Shown: one piece after another, positions 44,642-54,182 of the stretch
Numbering within the stretch: the stretch's first letter is position 1
Layout: each line of letters begins with the position of its first letter
Assembly (NCBI RefSeq): GCF_014323565.1
Contig: NZ_CP058669.1
Span: forward strand, 581,001 to 645,000
DNA length: 64,000 bases
Source: Hyphobacterium sp. CCMP332
GTDB taxonomy: Bacteria; Pseudomonadota; Alphaproteobacteria; Caulobacterales; Maricaulaceae
Direction of reading: 5' to 3'
Program-made: the position numbers and the translations under genes
The notes under the pieces: model-generated
The model's database searches: none
What the model was told of the DNA's origin: nothing
The model's input: the letters and a program-made list of their open reading frames with translations, nothing else

Positions 44642-44700
44642 CAAACGGCATATAATGCCCTATATCGCCTCGAAGACGTAAGTCAGCGAGGGCGAAAACA

Positions 44701-45828
44701 ATGTCGGCATTGAAAAACAGGCTCCAGTCTCTGGGCTCCGGATTTGCGGTCCTGGCGGCGGCAATCGGCGTGGCGGTTATCGTTATTCTGGTTTCCGCGC
44801 TGCGGTCGGCCGATGCCGATGTTCAGCAAGCGGCTCCGGGCGCGCTTCCCGTTCCTGTGCTGACCGTCAGCTACCAAAGCGATGCCATGATCAGCGAAGC
44901 CTATCCGGGACTGATCTCTGCGCGCCGCGAGAGCGATCTCGGTTTCGAGCGGGGCGGCCGCATCGTCGAAGTCTCGGTTGATGTTGGTGATCAGATCGAG
45001 GCTGGCGATACGCTCGCGCGCCTCGATACCAGCACGCTACGGGCCCAGATCGCCGCAGCAGATGCCCAGACAAATGAGGCAGATGCCCAGCTGGAAATCG
45101 CCCGCGCAACAGAAGAGCGCCAGCGCACCTTGCTGGAGCGCGGCCACATCTCGCAACAACGTCTTGACGAGGTCGCGACCAATACCACGGCGGCAGAAGC
45201 CCGCCGCGCAGCCGCTGCGGCGCAGGCCAATTCCTTGCGGGCGCAACTCGTTCTTTCCGAGATTACGGCACCTTTTGGCGGGGTTGTAACGGCACGTATG
45301 GCCGATGAAGGGGCGATTGCCGCGCCCGGCAGTCCGGTCATCCGGCTGGTTGAAAACACCTCTCTGGAGATCCGGATTGGATTACCGCTATTGGCCGCAT
45401 CCGCTCTGAATGAGGGCGAGGTCTATCATTTCATGACAAATGCCGGTGCGATTGATGCGCGTTATCGCCGTGGGACAGGCGTGGTCGATGTGCGCACCCG
45501 GACGGTCACAGCCATCTTCGATATCGAATCGGGCACGGCCCGGGCCGGCGAGGTCGCCCGTTTGCAGCTTGAAACAGGCATTTCCGATCGCGGCTTCTGG
45601 GTGCCGACCAGTGCCCTGACAGAAGGCCGCCGGGGCCTGTGGTCGGTTCAGACCCTCGTCGCCGACGGCAATGGCGGCTGGATTATCGAGCCGCGGGTCG
45701 TCGAAACACTCCGCGTCGAGGTCGACCGCGCCTTTGTCCGCGGAGCCGTAAATGATGGCGATCAGATCATCGCCTCCGGCCTGCAACGTGTCACGGCGGG
45801 GCAAAGCGTCATCCCGGCAGGAGAATAA
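44701..45828 (+). CDS. RND efflux periplasmic adaptor
   Basis: 375 residues. An N-terminal membrane anchor (AVLAAAIGVAVIVILVSAL-like, about 17-35) is followed by lipoyl halves ERGGRIVEVSVDVGDQIEAG and ITAPFGGVVTARMADEG. An alpha-hairpin (about 110-180) is rich in Ala/Glu/Arg. Works with the pump at 45833-48970; the two genes are nearly adjacent (AGGAG in the stop region). No outer-membrane factor is encoded here. Confidence 0.93.
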   Translation: MSALKNRLQSLGSGFAVLAAAIGVAVIVILVSALRSADADVQQAAPGALPVPVLTVSYQSDAMISEAYPGLISARRESDLGFERGGRIVEVSVDVGDQIEAGDTLARLDTSTLRAQIAAADAQTNEADAQLEIARATEERQRTLLERGHISQQRLDEVATNTTAAEARRAAAAAQANSLRAQLVLSEITAPFGGVVTARMADEGAIAAPGSPVIRLVENTSLEIRIGLPLLAASALNEGEVYHFMTNAGAIDARYRRGTGVVDVRTRTVTAIFDIESGTARAGEVARLQLETGISDRGFWVPTSALTEGRRGLWSVQTLVADGNGGWIIEPRVVETLRVEVDRAFVRGAVNDGDQIIASGLQRVTAGQSVIPAGE

Positions 45829-45832
45829 GCGA

Positions 45833-48800
45833 ATGGCTACGCTGTTTTACCGCTACTCACGCCTGTCGATTCTGGCGGTTCTGCTGCTGACCCTGGCCGG
45901 TCTGGGCGCGCTCCTGACTCTCGGCCGTCAGGAAGACCCGAGCCTGACCGAACGCTTTGGTGTTGTTGTCACGGCATTCCCGGGAGCGTCGGCCGAGCGG
46001 GTCGAGGCGCTTATAACGGACCCCATCGAGGATTCGATCCGGGAATTGCCCGAGATTGACGAGGTCGTTTCAACATCCCGTTCGGGCATTTCCCTGATCA
46101 ACATCAATATTCGCGAAGACCTGAACCCGACAGAGGTCGATCAGGCATGGACGCAAATCCGCGAGCAGGTCGATGCGGTCCGGCCCTTCCTTCCGGCGGA
46201 AGCCGGGGCGCCGGATGTCGAGCGTAGCTATCTGGGCGCGGCCACGCTGATTACCGTGCTCGGATGGACCGCAGAGGGCGAGCCGAATCTGGCCATCCTG
46301 TCGCGGCTGGCGCGTGATCTCGAAGACCGTCTGCGCAATATTCCCGGCACGGATCAGACCGACACTTACGGCATTGCCGAAGAAGAGATCCGCATCCTCG
46401 CGGACCCCGATGCTTTGGCCGCGTTGGGGCTAACCATTGGCGAACTGGCCAGCCGTATTTCGCGCGCCGATGCCAAGACGCCGGCAGGCGAGTTGAGGTC
46501 ATCCGACGTCAACCTGAATGTCGAGATTGGCGGAGAATTCGAGACACTGGATCGTATTCGCACCGTACCGGTCAGCGAGACGGTCAATGGCGAGTTTGTT
46601 CGCCTCGGCGACGTGGCGGAAATCGAACGGGGCATCCGCACGCCCGCCGCCGCCATGGCCTATTTCAACGGTGATCGGACCGTTTTCGTTGCGGGCTTTC
46701 TGCAGCCGGAATTGCGCGTGGATCAGTGGACCGAGCGGGCGCGTGCCGAGATCGCGGCCTTCGCGGCCGAAAATCCCGGCGTGTCCGTCGATATTGTGTT
46801 CGCGCAGTCCGATTATGTGGAATCGCGTCTGAACGGATTATCGGTCAATCTGGGATATTCGGCCCTGATCGTCTTTGCCGTCCTCTTCCTGTTGATGGGC
46901 TGGCGCGCCGCCCTGATCGTCGGATCGGCCTTGCCGCTGACCGTTCTTTTCGTTCTTTTCCTGATCAATCTCTATGACGAGCCACTGCACCAGATGTCGG
47001 TGACGGGTCTTGTCGTGGCGCTGGGTCTCCTGATCGATAATGCCATTGTGGTGGTCGATGAATACCAGTTGCGGCGGGCCCGGGGCCTGCCGCCTCTGGA
47101 TGCCATCAATCATTCGCTCAAACATCTGTTCGGTCCGCTTCTGGCGTCCACCCTGACCACGGTTTTTGCCTTTGCGCCCATCGCCCTGATGCCCGGCGCA
47201 GCGGGCGAGTTCATCGGCATGATCGGCGTTTCGGTGATTTTCGCCGTCGTCGCCTCCTTCATTCTGGCGATGACGGTGGTGCCGGCGTTTGCGGGCTGGT
47301 TCGATCATAATAATTACGCCGAAGGACGTCATTCCTTCCTGCGCGATGGCTTGCGGTTCAAGCCGCTGGAATATTTCTATCGCGGTATTCTACAGGCCGT
47401 GACGACCCGCCCCTGGGTCGGCCTGGTGGGCGGGGCCATCCTCCCCATAGCCGGCTTTGCCGCCGCTACGACCCTGCCCATGCAATTCTTCCCGCCAACC
47501 GATAGGGACATGTTCCAGATCGAAATGGTCCTGCCGGCCAACACCTCGATTGAGGAGACACAGCGCCAGGTCTTGCGGGCGACAGAACTTCTGGAGGCTT
47601 ATGACGGCGTCATTGATGTCGGCTGGACGCTGGGCGAGAGCCCGCCGCGGACCTATTACAACGTCATCGGCAATGAGAGCTCAGCGCCTTATCTGGCGGC
47701 TGGCTGGGTACGAACGCAATCAGCCGAAGTCACACATGATCTGTTGCCGCGTTTGCAGCACGACATGATCGACGCCTTCCCGCAGGCGCGTTTCCTGACA
47801 CTGCCCTTCGAACAGGGGCCGCCGACGGCCGCGCCGATCGAGCTCAAGATCTTCGGCCCGGACCTGGCAACGCTTGATCGTCTCGGCGACGAGATCCGGC
47901 AAGTGCTGGCCCAGACCCCCGGCGTGACGACCACGGTCGCGGGCATGCGCATGGGAGAGCCCGTGGCGCGCGTAAATGTCGATGAAGCTTCGGCCGAACT
48001 CGCCGGAATTCGTCTCGAGGACCTTGCCAACCGCTTGCGCGCCGATTTCGATGGCGTTCCGGGCGGCAGTATTCTGGAAGGCGTCGAGGAAATGCCGGTG
48101 CGCGTCATAGCCGCCGCCAATCGCCGCGCCAGTGTCTCCGATCTCGCCTCATCACCGCTGCTGACCAATCCGGAAAGCGGCATTCTGTCTGCGCCGGTTT
48201 CGGCCATTGGTGAGGTCGGTCTGTCGCCGGAAGTCGCCAGTATTCGGCGTCAGGATGGCGAGCGCATGAACCCGATCTTCGCCTATCTGGAACCCTTCAG
48301 CCTGCCGGCCCCGGTTCTGGATGACTTCATGGTGCGCCTGGAAACCGCGGGCGTTGAAATGCCAGCAGGCTATTCCCTGCAAATCGGCGGCGAGGCCGAG
48401 GCCCGCGGCGATGCCATGGGCAATCTGTTCGGAACGGCGGCCCCGCTATTGATCCTGATGATCGGCTCTGTTGTGCTGGCATTCAACTCATTCCGCTTTG
48501 CCGGCGTCGTCTTTATCAGCGGCTTCCTGTCGGTCGGTCTGGCGATGTTTGGTGTGTGGATGTTCGGCACGCCGCTCGGCTTTAACGCCATTGTCGGATC
48601 AATGGGGCTGGTCGGCCTCTCGATCAACGGCACGATTGTGGTCCTCTCAGCCTTGCGCGCCAATCCTGCAGCCGAAGCGCTGGATATGGCCGCTATCCAG
48701 GACACTATTGTTGATGCAACGCGTCACATCATTTCCACCACGCTGACGACGATTGGCGGCTTTGTGCCACTGATCCTGTCGGGCGATTCCTTCTGGCTAC

Positions 48801-48970
48801 CGTTTGCGGCGGCTGTCGCGGGTGGCGTCGCCGGATCAGCGGTGCTGGCCTTGCTGTTTGCCCCGGCGGCTTTCGTCATGCTGGCCAGGGCACGTCAGAA
48901 GCGCCGCGACTTTCATGAGCGCCTGAAAAAGCGGGTACGCCGCGGTGCCTTGATGCAGGCCGCGGAATAG
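45833..48970 (+). CDS. RND efflux transporter, inner-membrane pump
   Basis: 1045 residues with 12 transmembrane helices and two large periplasmic loops. The TM4 motif reads GLLIDNAIVVVDE: the first Asp of the AcrB Asp-Asp pair is kept and the second is Asn, as in one RND branch. ATG at 45833 follows AGGAGAATAAGCG just after the adaptor stop; an earlier in-frame start inside the adaptor gene is ignored. Exports unknown toxic compounds under TetR control. Confidence 0.94.
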   Translation: MATLFYRYSRLSILAVLLLTLAGLGALLTLGRQEDPSLTERFGVVVTAFPGASAERVEALITDPIEDSIRELPEIDEVVSTSRSGISLININIREDLNPTEVDQAWTQIREQVDAVRPFLPAEAGAPDVERSYLGAATLITVLGWTAEGEPNLAILSRLARDLEDRLRNIPGTDQTDTYGIAEEEIRILADPDALAALGLTIGELASRISRADAKTPAGELRSSDVNLNVEIGGEFETLDRIRTVPVSETVNGEFVRLGDVAEIERGIRTPAAAMAYFNGDRTVFVAGFLQPELRVDQWTERARAEIAAFAAENPGVSVDIVFAQSDYVESRLNGLSVNLGYSALIVFAVLFLLMGWRAALIVGSALPLTVLFVLFLINLYDEPLHQMSVTGLVVALGLLIDNAIVVVDEYQLRRARGLPPLDAINHSLKHLFGPLLASTLTTVFAFAPIALMPGAAGEFIGMIGVSVIFAVVASFILAMTVVPAFAGWFDHNNYAEGRHSFLRDGLRFKPLEYFYRGILQAVTTRPWVGLVGGAILPIAGFAAATTLPMQFFPPTDRDMFQIEMVLPANTSIEETQRQVLRATELLEAYDGVIDVGWTLGESPPRTYYNVIGNESSAPYLAAGWVRTQSAEVTHDLLPRLQHDMIDAFPQARFLTLPFEQGPPTAAPIELKIFGPDLATLDRLGDEIRQVLAQTPGVTTTVAGMRMGEPVARVNVDEASAELAGIRLEDLANRLRADFDGVPGGSILEGVEEMPVRVIAAANRRASVSDLASSPLLTNPESGILSAPVSAIGEVGLSPEVASIRRQDGERMNPIFAYLEPFSLPAPVLDDFMVRLETAGVEMPAGYSLQIGGEAEARGDAMGNLFGTAAPLLILMIGSVVLAFNSFRFAGVVFISGFLSVGLAMFGVWMFGTPLGFNAIVGSMGLVGLSINGTIVVLSALRANPAAEALDMAAIQDTIVDATRHIISTTLTTIGGFVPLILSGDSFWLPFAAAVAGGVAGSAVLALLFAPAAFVMLARARQKRRDFHERLKKRVRRGALMQAAE

Positions 48971-49003
48971 GCCAAGTCCCACGTGACAACAGGAGTGGGC
49001 CGG

Positions 49004-49594
49004 ATGGAAAAGCGCGGACCGTGGCAGGTGAGGGCGAAGGCGAAAGTTTTCGAAAACCCCTTTATCGAACTCCACACCTATGACGGCATCCGCCCGGATG
49101 GCGCGCCCGGCATATACGGTGTCATGTCGCCGAAAACCTATGCCATTCTGATCCTGCCGCTGTTTGCGGACGGGACGACCATGCTGGTCGGGCAACATCG
49201 CTTTCCGCTGGATAATTACAGCTGGGAGATTCCCGAAGGCGGCAGTCCGAAGTCCGATCCGCCACTGGATGGTGCCATTCGCGAGCTGAAGGAGGAGACC
49301 GGGCTGACAGCGCAGCATTGGCGCGAAATCCTGCAGGCAGAAACGTCCAACTCCGTCACCGACGAGCAGGCCTTCGGGTATCTCGCCTGGGGGCTGGAAG
49401 AAGGGGATCAGGAACTCGACGGCACCGAGGTTATCGAGCGCAAGCGTCTGCCCTTTCTGAGAGCGCTGGAGATGGTGATGACCGGCGAGATACGGGACCT
49501 GCCATCGGTGGCAATGATCTTGAAGGCGCACTACATGGCGGGGAGCGGTCAGCTCGAGGCTGACCTTGCGCGCGCCATGCTCGATGGAGGCTGA
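49004..49594 (+). CDS. NUDIX hydrolase (ADP-ribose pyrophosphatase-like)
   Basis: 196 residues. Nudix box: GGSPKSDPPLDGAIRELKEE then TGL, equivalent to G-x5-E-x7-REUxEExGU but with Asp instead of the first Glu. WEIPEGG precedes it, as in ADP-ribose/NDP-sugar pyrophosphatases. The ATG at 49004 has AGGAG 8 bases upstream; a GTG at 48983 is also in frame. Followed closely by cysE. Confidence 0.88.
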   Translation: MEKRGPWQVRAKAKVFENPFIELHTYDGIRPDGAPGIYGVMSPKTYAILILPLFADGTTMLVGQHRFPLDNYSWEIPEGGSPKSDPPLDGAIRELKEETGLTAQHWREILQAETSNSVTDEQAFGYLAWGLEEGDQELDGTEVIERKRLPFLRALEMVMTGEIRDLPSVAMILKAHYMAGSGQLEADLARAMLDGG

Positions 49595-49595
49595 T

Positions 49596-50408
49596 ATGCC
49601 AACGGCGACTGCTACATCTCTCACGTCCGGCACGGATGCAGTCTGGTCGCGCCTGCGCGTCGACGCGGCTCAGGCCGCCGCCGAGGAGCCTATCCTCGCC
49701 AGCTTCCTCAATGACGCCATTCTGCGTCATGAAAAATTCGAGCATGCCCTGGCCTACCGTCTCGCCTCCAAGCTGGCGGATGCGCAGCTGGATGCGATGT
49801 TGGCGCGCGACGTGGTCGAAGAGGCGATCGCGGCCGATCCATCTATCGCCGAAAAGGCCGCGGCGGATATGGTGGCCATCGAGGAACGCGACCCCGCCTG
49901 CCGGTCACTCTTGCAGCCCTTCCTCTATTTCAAGGGCTATCTGGCCCTGCAGGGCTATCGCATTGCGCACTGGCTGTGGAGCGAGGGTCGGGAGACGTTT
50001 GCCTTCCACCTGCAAAGCCGGATTTCGGAACGCTTCGGTCTCGACATTCACCCCGCCGCCATCATCGGGCAGGGGATCATGATCGACCATGCCACCAGCG
50101 TCGTTATCGGCGAGACCGCGGTCGTGGGCGACAATGTATCCATGCTGCACTCGGTCACGCTCGGCGGCACCGGCAAGACCGGCATTCAGCGCCACCCGAA
50201 AATCGGCGATGGCGTGCTTATCGGCGCGGGCGCGAAAGTGCTCGGCAATATCACCATTGGTGAGGAAGCGCGCATTGCTGCCGGGTCTGTTGTCCTCAAG
50301 GACGTGCCCGCACATTGCACGGTCGCCGGTATTCCGGCCGTGCCGGTGGGAGGCCCGTGCAAGGAGCCGGCCCGCACGATGGAGCAGAGCTTCGAGACCG
50401 ACGCATAG
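49596..50408 (+). CDS. cysE: Serine O-acetyltransferase
   Basis: 270 residues. The helical N-terminal SATase domain (1-~135) has ERDPACRSLLQPFLYFKGY, and a left-handed beta-helix of hexapeptide repeats follows (DIHPAAIIGQGIMIDHATSV, with catalytic His-Asp pairs). It makes O-acetylserine for cysteine synthesis. ATG at 49596 has GGAGG 5 bases upstream. It lies 1 base after the Nudix gene stop. Confidence 0.95.
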   Translation: MPTATATSLTSGTDAVWSRLRVDAAQAAAEEPILASFLNDAILRHEKFEHALAYRLASKLADAQLDAMLARDVVEEAIAADPSIAEKAAADMVAIEERDPACRSLLQPFLYFKGYLALQGYRIAHWLWSEGRETFAFHLQSRISERFGLDIHPAAIIGQGIMIDHATSVVIGETAVVGDNVSMLHSVTLGGTGKTGIQRHPKIGDGVLIGAGAKVLGNITIGEEARIAAGSVVLKDVPAHCTVAGIPAVPVGGPCKEPARTMEQSFETDA

Positions 50409-50480
50409 CCCGGTCTTGCGCTGTCAGGCGCGATGGGTATGGTCGCCCGCAGATTCACCAAGCTCAGGGATATAGAAACC

Positions 50481-50705
50481 GTGTCCAATACCGTGACCGC
50501 TCAAGAAGCGGCAAAACTTGAAGCCTTCCTGAAGAAAAAGCTGAACCCCGGCATGGTCGTTCAGCGCCGCCAGCGCGCGGACGAATGCGCCGAGATCCAT
50601 ATTGGCGATGAATGCCTGGGCGTGGTCCAGAAGATCGTCGATGAGGGCGAGACCAGCTATGCGTTCGAGATCACGATTCTCGACATCGACCTGGAAGAAG
50701 TTTGA
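50481..50705 (+). CDS. DUF3126-family protein
   Basis: About 74 residues from a GTG at 50481 (an in-frame ATG at 50433 gives 90). The core LEAFLKKKLNPGMVVQRRQR followed by DECAEIHIGDECLGV and the acidic end IDLEEV match DUF3126, a small alphaproteobacterial family of unknown role. The next gene (ABC ATPase) overlaps the stop by TTGA. Confidence 0.8.
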   Translation: MSNTVTAQEAAKLEAFLKKKLNPGMVVQRRQRADECAEIHIGDECLGVVQKIVDEGETSYAFEITILDIDLEEV

Positions 50706-51493
50706 GCCCAAACGCCTCCGCGCAGGACGTCCTTCGCGTTGAAGGGCTGACCAAGCAGTATTCCGGCGGTGTTCTGGCGGCAGACAATGTCGGTTTCACC
50801 GCAGCCGCTGGCGAGCTGATCGCCATTGTCGGCGAGTCCGGCTCCGGCAAGACCACCACATTGAAAGCCATCAACCGGCTGATTGAGCCGAGTGCCGGCA
50901 CTATCCTGTTTCAGGGCCGCGATGTGATGTCGCTGGCGGCCCATGATTTGCGCCGGGAGATCGGCTGGGTGATGCAGGGCGATGGCCTGTTTCCGCACCT
51001 CACTGCTGCACAGAATATCGCCCTCACACCGCGCCTGCTGAAATGGGAGCCCGCGCGTATTTCGGCGCGTATCGATGAATTGCTGGAGCTTGTCCGGCTC
51101 GATCCGGCGGATTTCCGGGACCGCCTGCCGCACCAGATGTCCGGCGGCCAGAGACAACGCATCGCCATTGCTCGCGCGCTTGCCGTCGAACCGCCGCTGC
51201 TGCTGCTGGATGAAGCCTTCAGCGCGCTTGATCCGGTGACTCGGGCCGCGCTTCAGGATGACTTCGTCGCGCTTCAGGAGCGCCTTCAATTTGCCGCCGT
51301 CATGGTCACCCACGACATGGCCGAAGCCCTGCTGCTCGCCAACCGGATACTGGTGATGAAGGACGGGCGGGTCGTTCAGACCGGCACGCCGTCTGATCTC
51401 GTCAACCGCCCGGGTGATCCGTACGTCACCGAGCTTCTGGCCGCACCGGCCAAACAGGCTCGCGCCGTCGCCGCGCTGGAGCAGGCGCCATGA
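50702..51493 (+). CDS. ABC transporter ATP-binding protein, glycine betaine/choline/ergothioneine-type importer
   Basis: 263 residues. Walker A GESGSGKTTTLKAIN, signature MSGGQRQRIAIARAL, Walker B LLLLDEAFSALDP and VTHDMAEAL are all present. It resembles OpuCA-type ATPases but lacks the C-terminal CBS pair. The start is a TTG overlapping the upstream TGA. It is coupled by ATGA to the fused permease/binding protein, so it energises that importer. Confidence 0.92.
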   Translation: MSPNASAQDVLRVEGLTKQYSGGVLAADNVGFTAAAGELIAIVGESGSGKTTTLKAINRLIEPSAGTILFQGRDVMSLAAHDLRREIGWVMQGDGLFPHLTAAQNIALTPRLLKWEPARISARIDELLELVRLDPADFRDRLPHQMSGGQRQRIAIARALAVEPPLLLLDEAFSALDPVTRAALQDDFVALQERLQFAAVMVTHDMAEALLLANRILVMKDGRVVQTGTPSDLVNRPGDPYVTELLAAPAKQARAVAALEQAP

Positions 51494-53034
51494 GCGAACA
51501 ACTGGTCGAAGCCTTCACCGTCCTGCCGCAATATCTGGGCGGCCATATGCGCCTGTCCATGGCAGCGATAGCCTGCGCCATCCTGATCAGCCTGCCTCTG
51601 GGCATTCTCGCGGCGCGCAAGAAATGGCTCGCCGGTCCCGCACTCGGCATTGCAGGTACGCTGCAGACCATTCCCGGTCTCGCCCTTCTGGCGCTGATGG
51701 TGCCGATTCTGGGCGGCACGATCGGCTTTGCCCCGGCCTTTGTGGCGCTGACGCTCTACGGCATTCTGCCGGTGCTCAGGAACACGATTGTCGGCCTTCA
51801 GGGCGTTGACCCGATCGTGCGCGAGGCCGCGCGCGGCGTCGGCATGACGCCGCGCCAGAGCCTGATCGAGGTGGAATTGCCACTGGCCCTGCCCACTATT
51901 GTCGCCGGTATCCGCACGGCGGTCGTCTGGGTTGTGGGGGCGGCGGTTCTGGCCACGCCGGTCGGGGCGGCCAGCCTCGGTAACTATATCTTCGCCGGCT
52001 TGCAGACCCGCAACTGGACGGCCGTGCTGTTTGGGTGTGTCGCCTCGGCCCTGCTCGCCATCCTGCTCGACCAGATCGTCCGCAGCTATGAAATCGCCGC
52101 CCGCCGCCGCAACCGCGTCATGGCGTCCCTGTCGACGCTGGCGGGGATTGTGCTTATCGGCGGGGCGCTGCTGCCAGGATGGCTGGACACCGCCGCGCGC
52201 AGCACCGTGGCGGGCGATCAGGCAGAGGCCATCGGGCTGGAGGGCCGCGTCGTGGTGGTCGGCTCCAAACCCTTCACCGAGCAATTCATTCTGGCGGCAT
52301 TGTTCGAGCGCGTTCTGGAGGCCGAAGGTGCCATCGTTCAGCGCCGCGACGGGCTCGGCTCGACCGTGGCATTCGATGCGCTGGCCGGTAGCGAGATCGA
52401 CGTCTATGCCGATTATTCCGGCACGCTCTGGGCCAATGTCCTGAACCGGGCGGATGCGCCCGGCCGCCACCGCATCATTGCGGAAACATCGGCCGTGCTG
52501 CTCAATGAATACGGTATCTTGAGCCTCGGCTCGCTCGGCTTTGAAAACGCCTATGGCTTTGCCATGAGCCGGGTGGGCGCAGAGCGCCTGGGCGTCACCT
52601 CCATTGCCGGTCTGGCCGGCGAGGCGGTGACCATTGGCGCGGACAGTGAATTCTTCGTGCGGCCGGAATGGACCGGCACGCGCGACGCCTATGGCCTGCA
52701 GGACGCGACGCCGCGGCCGATGGATTCGACCTTCATGTATGGCGCGGTGCGCGATGGTCAGGTGGATGTCATCACTGCCTACACAACAGACGGGCGCATC
52801 GCCGCCTATGATCTGGTGATCCTGGACGATCCGCGCGGCATCCTGCCGCCTTATGATGCCATGATCCTCTTATCGCCCGAGGCCGCCGCAGATGATGCCG
52901 TTGCCGCCGCGCTGGCCCCGCTGGTCAATGCGATTACGCCGGACAGGATGCGCGAAGCCAATCGCCGCGTGGATCTTGACGGCCAGACGCCGGAACAGGC
53001 GGCGGAATGGTTGTGGGGCGAGGTCTTGGAATGA
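51490..53034 (+). CDS. Fused ABC permease and substrate-binding protein (OpuC/EgtU type)
   Basis: 514 residues. The N-terminal permease (about 1-220, six helices, with the EAA-like loop EAARGVGMTPRQSLIEVELP) is joined to a C-terminal OpuAC-type binding domain (about 250-510: KPFTEQFILAALFERVLEAE, GSEIDVYADYSGTLW). Such fusions import quaternary amines; EgtU of Streptococcus pneumoniae imports ergothioneine. The ligand is not clear here. The binding domain would be periplasmic and tethered. Confidence 0.9.
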   Translation: MSEQLVEAFTVLPQYLGGHMRLSMAAIACAILISLPLGILAARKKWLAGPALGIAGTLQTIPGLALLALMVPILGGTIGFAPAFVALTLYGILPVLRNTIVGLQGVDPIVREAARGVGMTPRQSLIEVELPLALPTIVAGIRTAVVWVVGAAVLATPVGAASLGNYIFAGLQTRNWTAVLFGCVASALLAILLDQIVRSYEIAARRRNRVMASLSTLAGIVLIGGALLPGWLDTAARSTVAGDQAEAIGLEGRVVVVGSKPFTEQFILAALFERVLEAEGAIVQRRDGLGSTVAFDALAGSEIDVYADYSGTLWANVLNRADAPGRHRIIAETSAVLLNEYGILSLGSLGFENAYGFAMSRVGAERLGVTSIAGLAGEAVTIGADSEFFVRPEWTGTRDAYGLQDATPRPMDSTFMYGAVRDGQVDVITAYTTDGRIAAYDLVILDDPRGILPPYDAMILLSPEAAADDAVAAALAPLVNAITPDRMREANRRVDLDGQTPEQAAEWLWGEVLE

Positions 53035-53354
53035 CTGATTTGTGGGGGGCGATTGGCAGGTACGATTGGCCGAATGTGGGTTTCGTATCCGGCAGACCGG
53101 CAAACGAAGAGGATATTCAGGCTGGCAGGGCTGTCTTTATGATCCAGCCCGAAAGCGAAGCGGCGGATATTTCACTTCCTGCATGTGCTCTCGTAAATGA
53201 GCAGGATGGATCGCAGACAGCTGTTGTTGTGATCCAAGCCGAAATTGACGGCGGAGAAACTCTGTTAGGAGTGCGCGAGATTGCGGGCGGAAATTTGGTC
53301 TGCACGTTGGGCGAGATCGAATTTGTGCATCCAGACAAGATGCCTTGGAAATGA
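53031..53354 (+). CDS. Small hypothetical protein
   Basis: 107 residues from ATG at 53031, which overlaps the TGA of the importer gene (ATGA). Acidic, no signal peptide, one Cys pair (LPACALVN, LVCTLG). No family recognised. Translational coupling suggests cotranscription with the transporter, but nothing in the sequence gives a function. Confidence 0.65.
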   Translation: MTDLWGAIGRYDWPNVGFVSGRPANEEDIQAGRAVFMIQPESEAADISLPACALVNEQDGSQTAVVVIQAEIDGGETLLGVREIAGGNLVCTLGEIEFVHPDKMPWK

Positions 53355-53387
53355 AAAAAAACCGGCGGAGCTTTCACACCCCGCCGG
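53354..53387 (-). terminator. Intrinsic terminator of phoH
   Basis: On the minus strand: CCGGCGG (53387-53381) and CCGCCGG (53368-53362) stem, then a run of eight T (53361-53354). Lies just after the phoH stop and overlaps the end of the convergent small gene. Confidence 0.85.
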
Positions 53388-53417
53388 CATCATTCCAGAG
53401 TAAAACCCAACCCGCCC

Positions 53418-54182
53418 CTAGAGCACGTCCAGCATCGACGCGACCAGCGGGTGGCGGACAATGTCTTGCGCCGCCAGACGCTGGACCGAGATGTCCGGCA
53501 CCGCTTCAAGCTTGTCGGCAATGCCGGCCAGGCCGGAGAGTTCCGGTAAAAGGTCGGTCTGCGCCGGATCGCCGGTGATCACCATGGTCGAGTGCCAGCC
53601 CAGCCGGGTCAGCAGCATTTTCAATTGTCCGTAGGTGCAGTTCTGCGCTTCGTCCACCACGACAAAGGCGTTGTTGAGCGTCCGCCCGCGCATGTATCCG
53701 ATAGGCGCAATCTCGATCAGGCCTTCCAGCATCAGCGATTTCAGACGCTTGGGCGAGAGCCGGTCGGCGAGGGCGTCATAAAGCGGGCGCAGATAGGGGG
53801 CGAGCTTCTCCTCCATGGCACCGGGTAAAAAGCCGATGCTCTCGCCCGCTTCCACCGCCGGGCGGGAAAGAACGATGCGGCCCACTTCGCCCTTTTCAAG
53901 CTGTTCCACCGCCTTGGCGACCGCGAGATAGGTCTTGCCTGTTCCCGCCGGTCCGAGCGCCATGACCAGATTGTGCTCGTCTATAGCCTTCATCAATTTG
54001 GCCTGACCGTCTGATCTCGGTTTGACGTTTTTGACATAGCGTTGATCGCGCATGGGTTCCTTCTCGTCCGGCGACCAGCTGGCCCCCGGAAAAAGCGCCC
54101 GCACCTTGGTTTGCTCGTCCTGATAATGACCGGAATTGAACTCACCCGAGGATTGGCGGCGCTTTGCGGAACGTTTCGTCAT
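53418..54182 (-). CDS. phoH: PhoH-family P-loop ATPase
   Basis: 254 residues. Walker A GPAGTGKTYLAVAKAVEQLE, Walker B VVVDEAQNCTYGQLK and MVITGDPAQTDL are the PhoH signatures (family name from E. coli PhoH; often linked to RNA metabolism). Shorter than the PhoH/PhoL type linked with ybeY, and no ybeY follows. A leader-like segment with a terminator precedes it. Terminator at 53354-53387. Confidence 0.93.
   Translation of the reverse strand: MTKRSAKRRQSSGEFNSGHYQDEQTKVRALFPGASWSPDEKEPMRDQRYVKNVKPRSDGQAKLMKAIDEHNLVMALGPAGTGKTYLAVAKAVEQLEKGEVGRIVLSRPAVEAGESIGFLPGAMEEKLAPYLRPLYDALADRLSPKRLKSLMLEGLIEIAPIGYMRGRTLNNAFVVVDEAQNCTYGQLKMLLTRLGWHSTMVITGDPAQTDLLPELSGLAGIADKLEAVPDISVQRLAAQDIVRHPLVASMLDVL

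Noticed and set aside
51376..52470. 364-codon open frame antisense to the ABC permease
   Set aside because: Gln/Arg/His-rich product is the usual complement of a hydrophobic coding strand.
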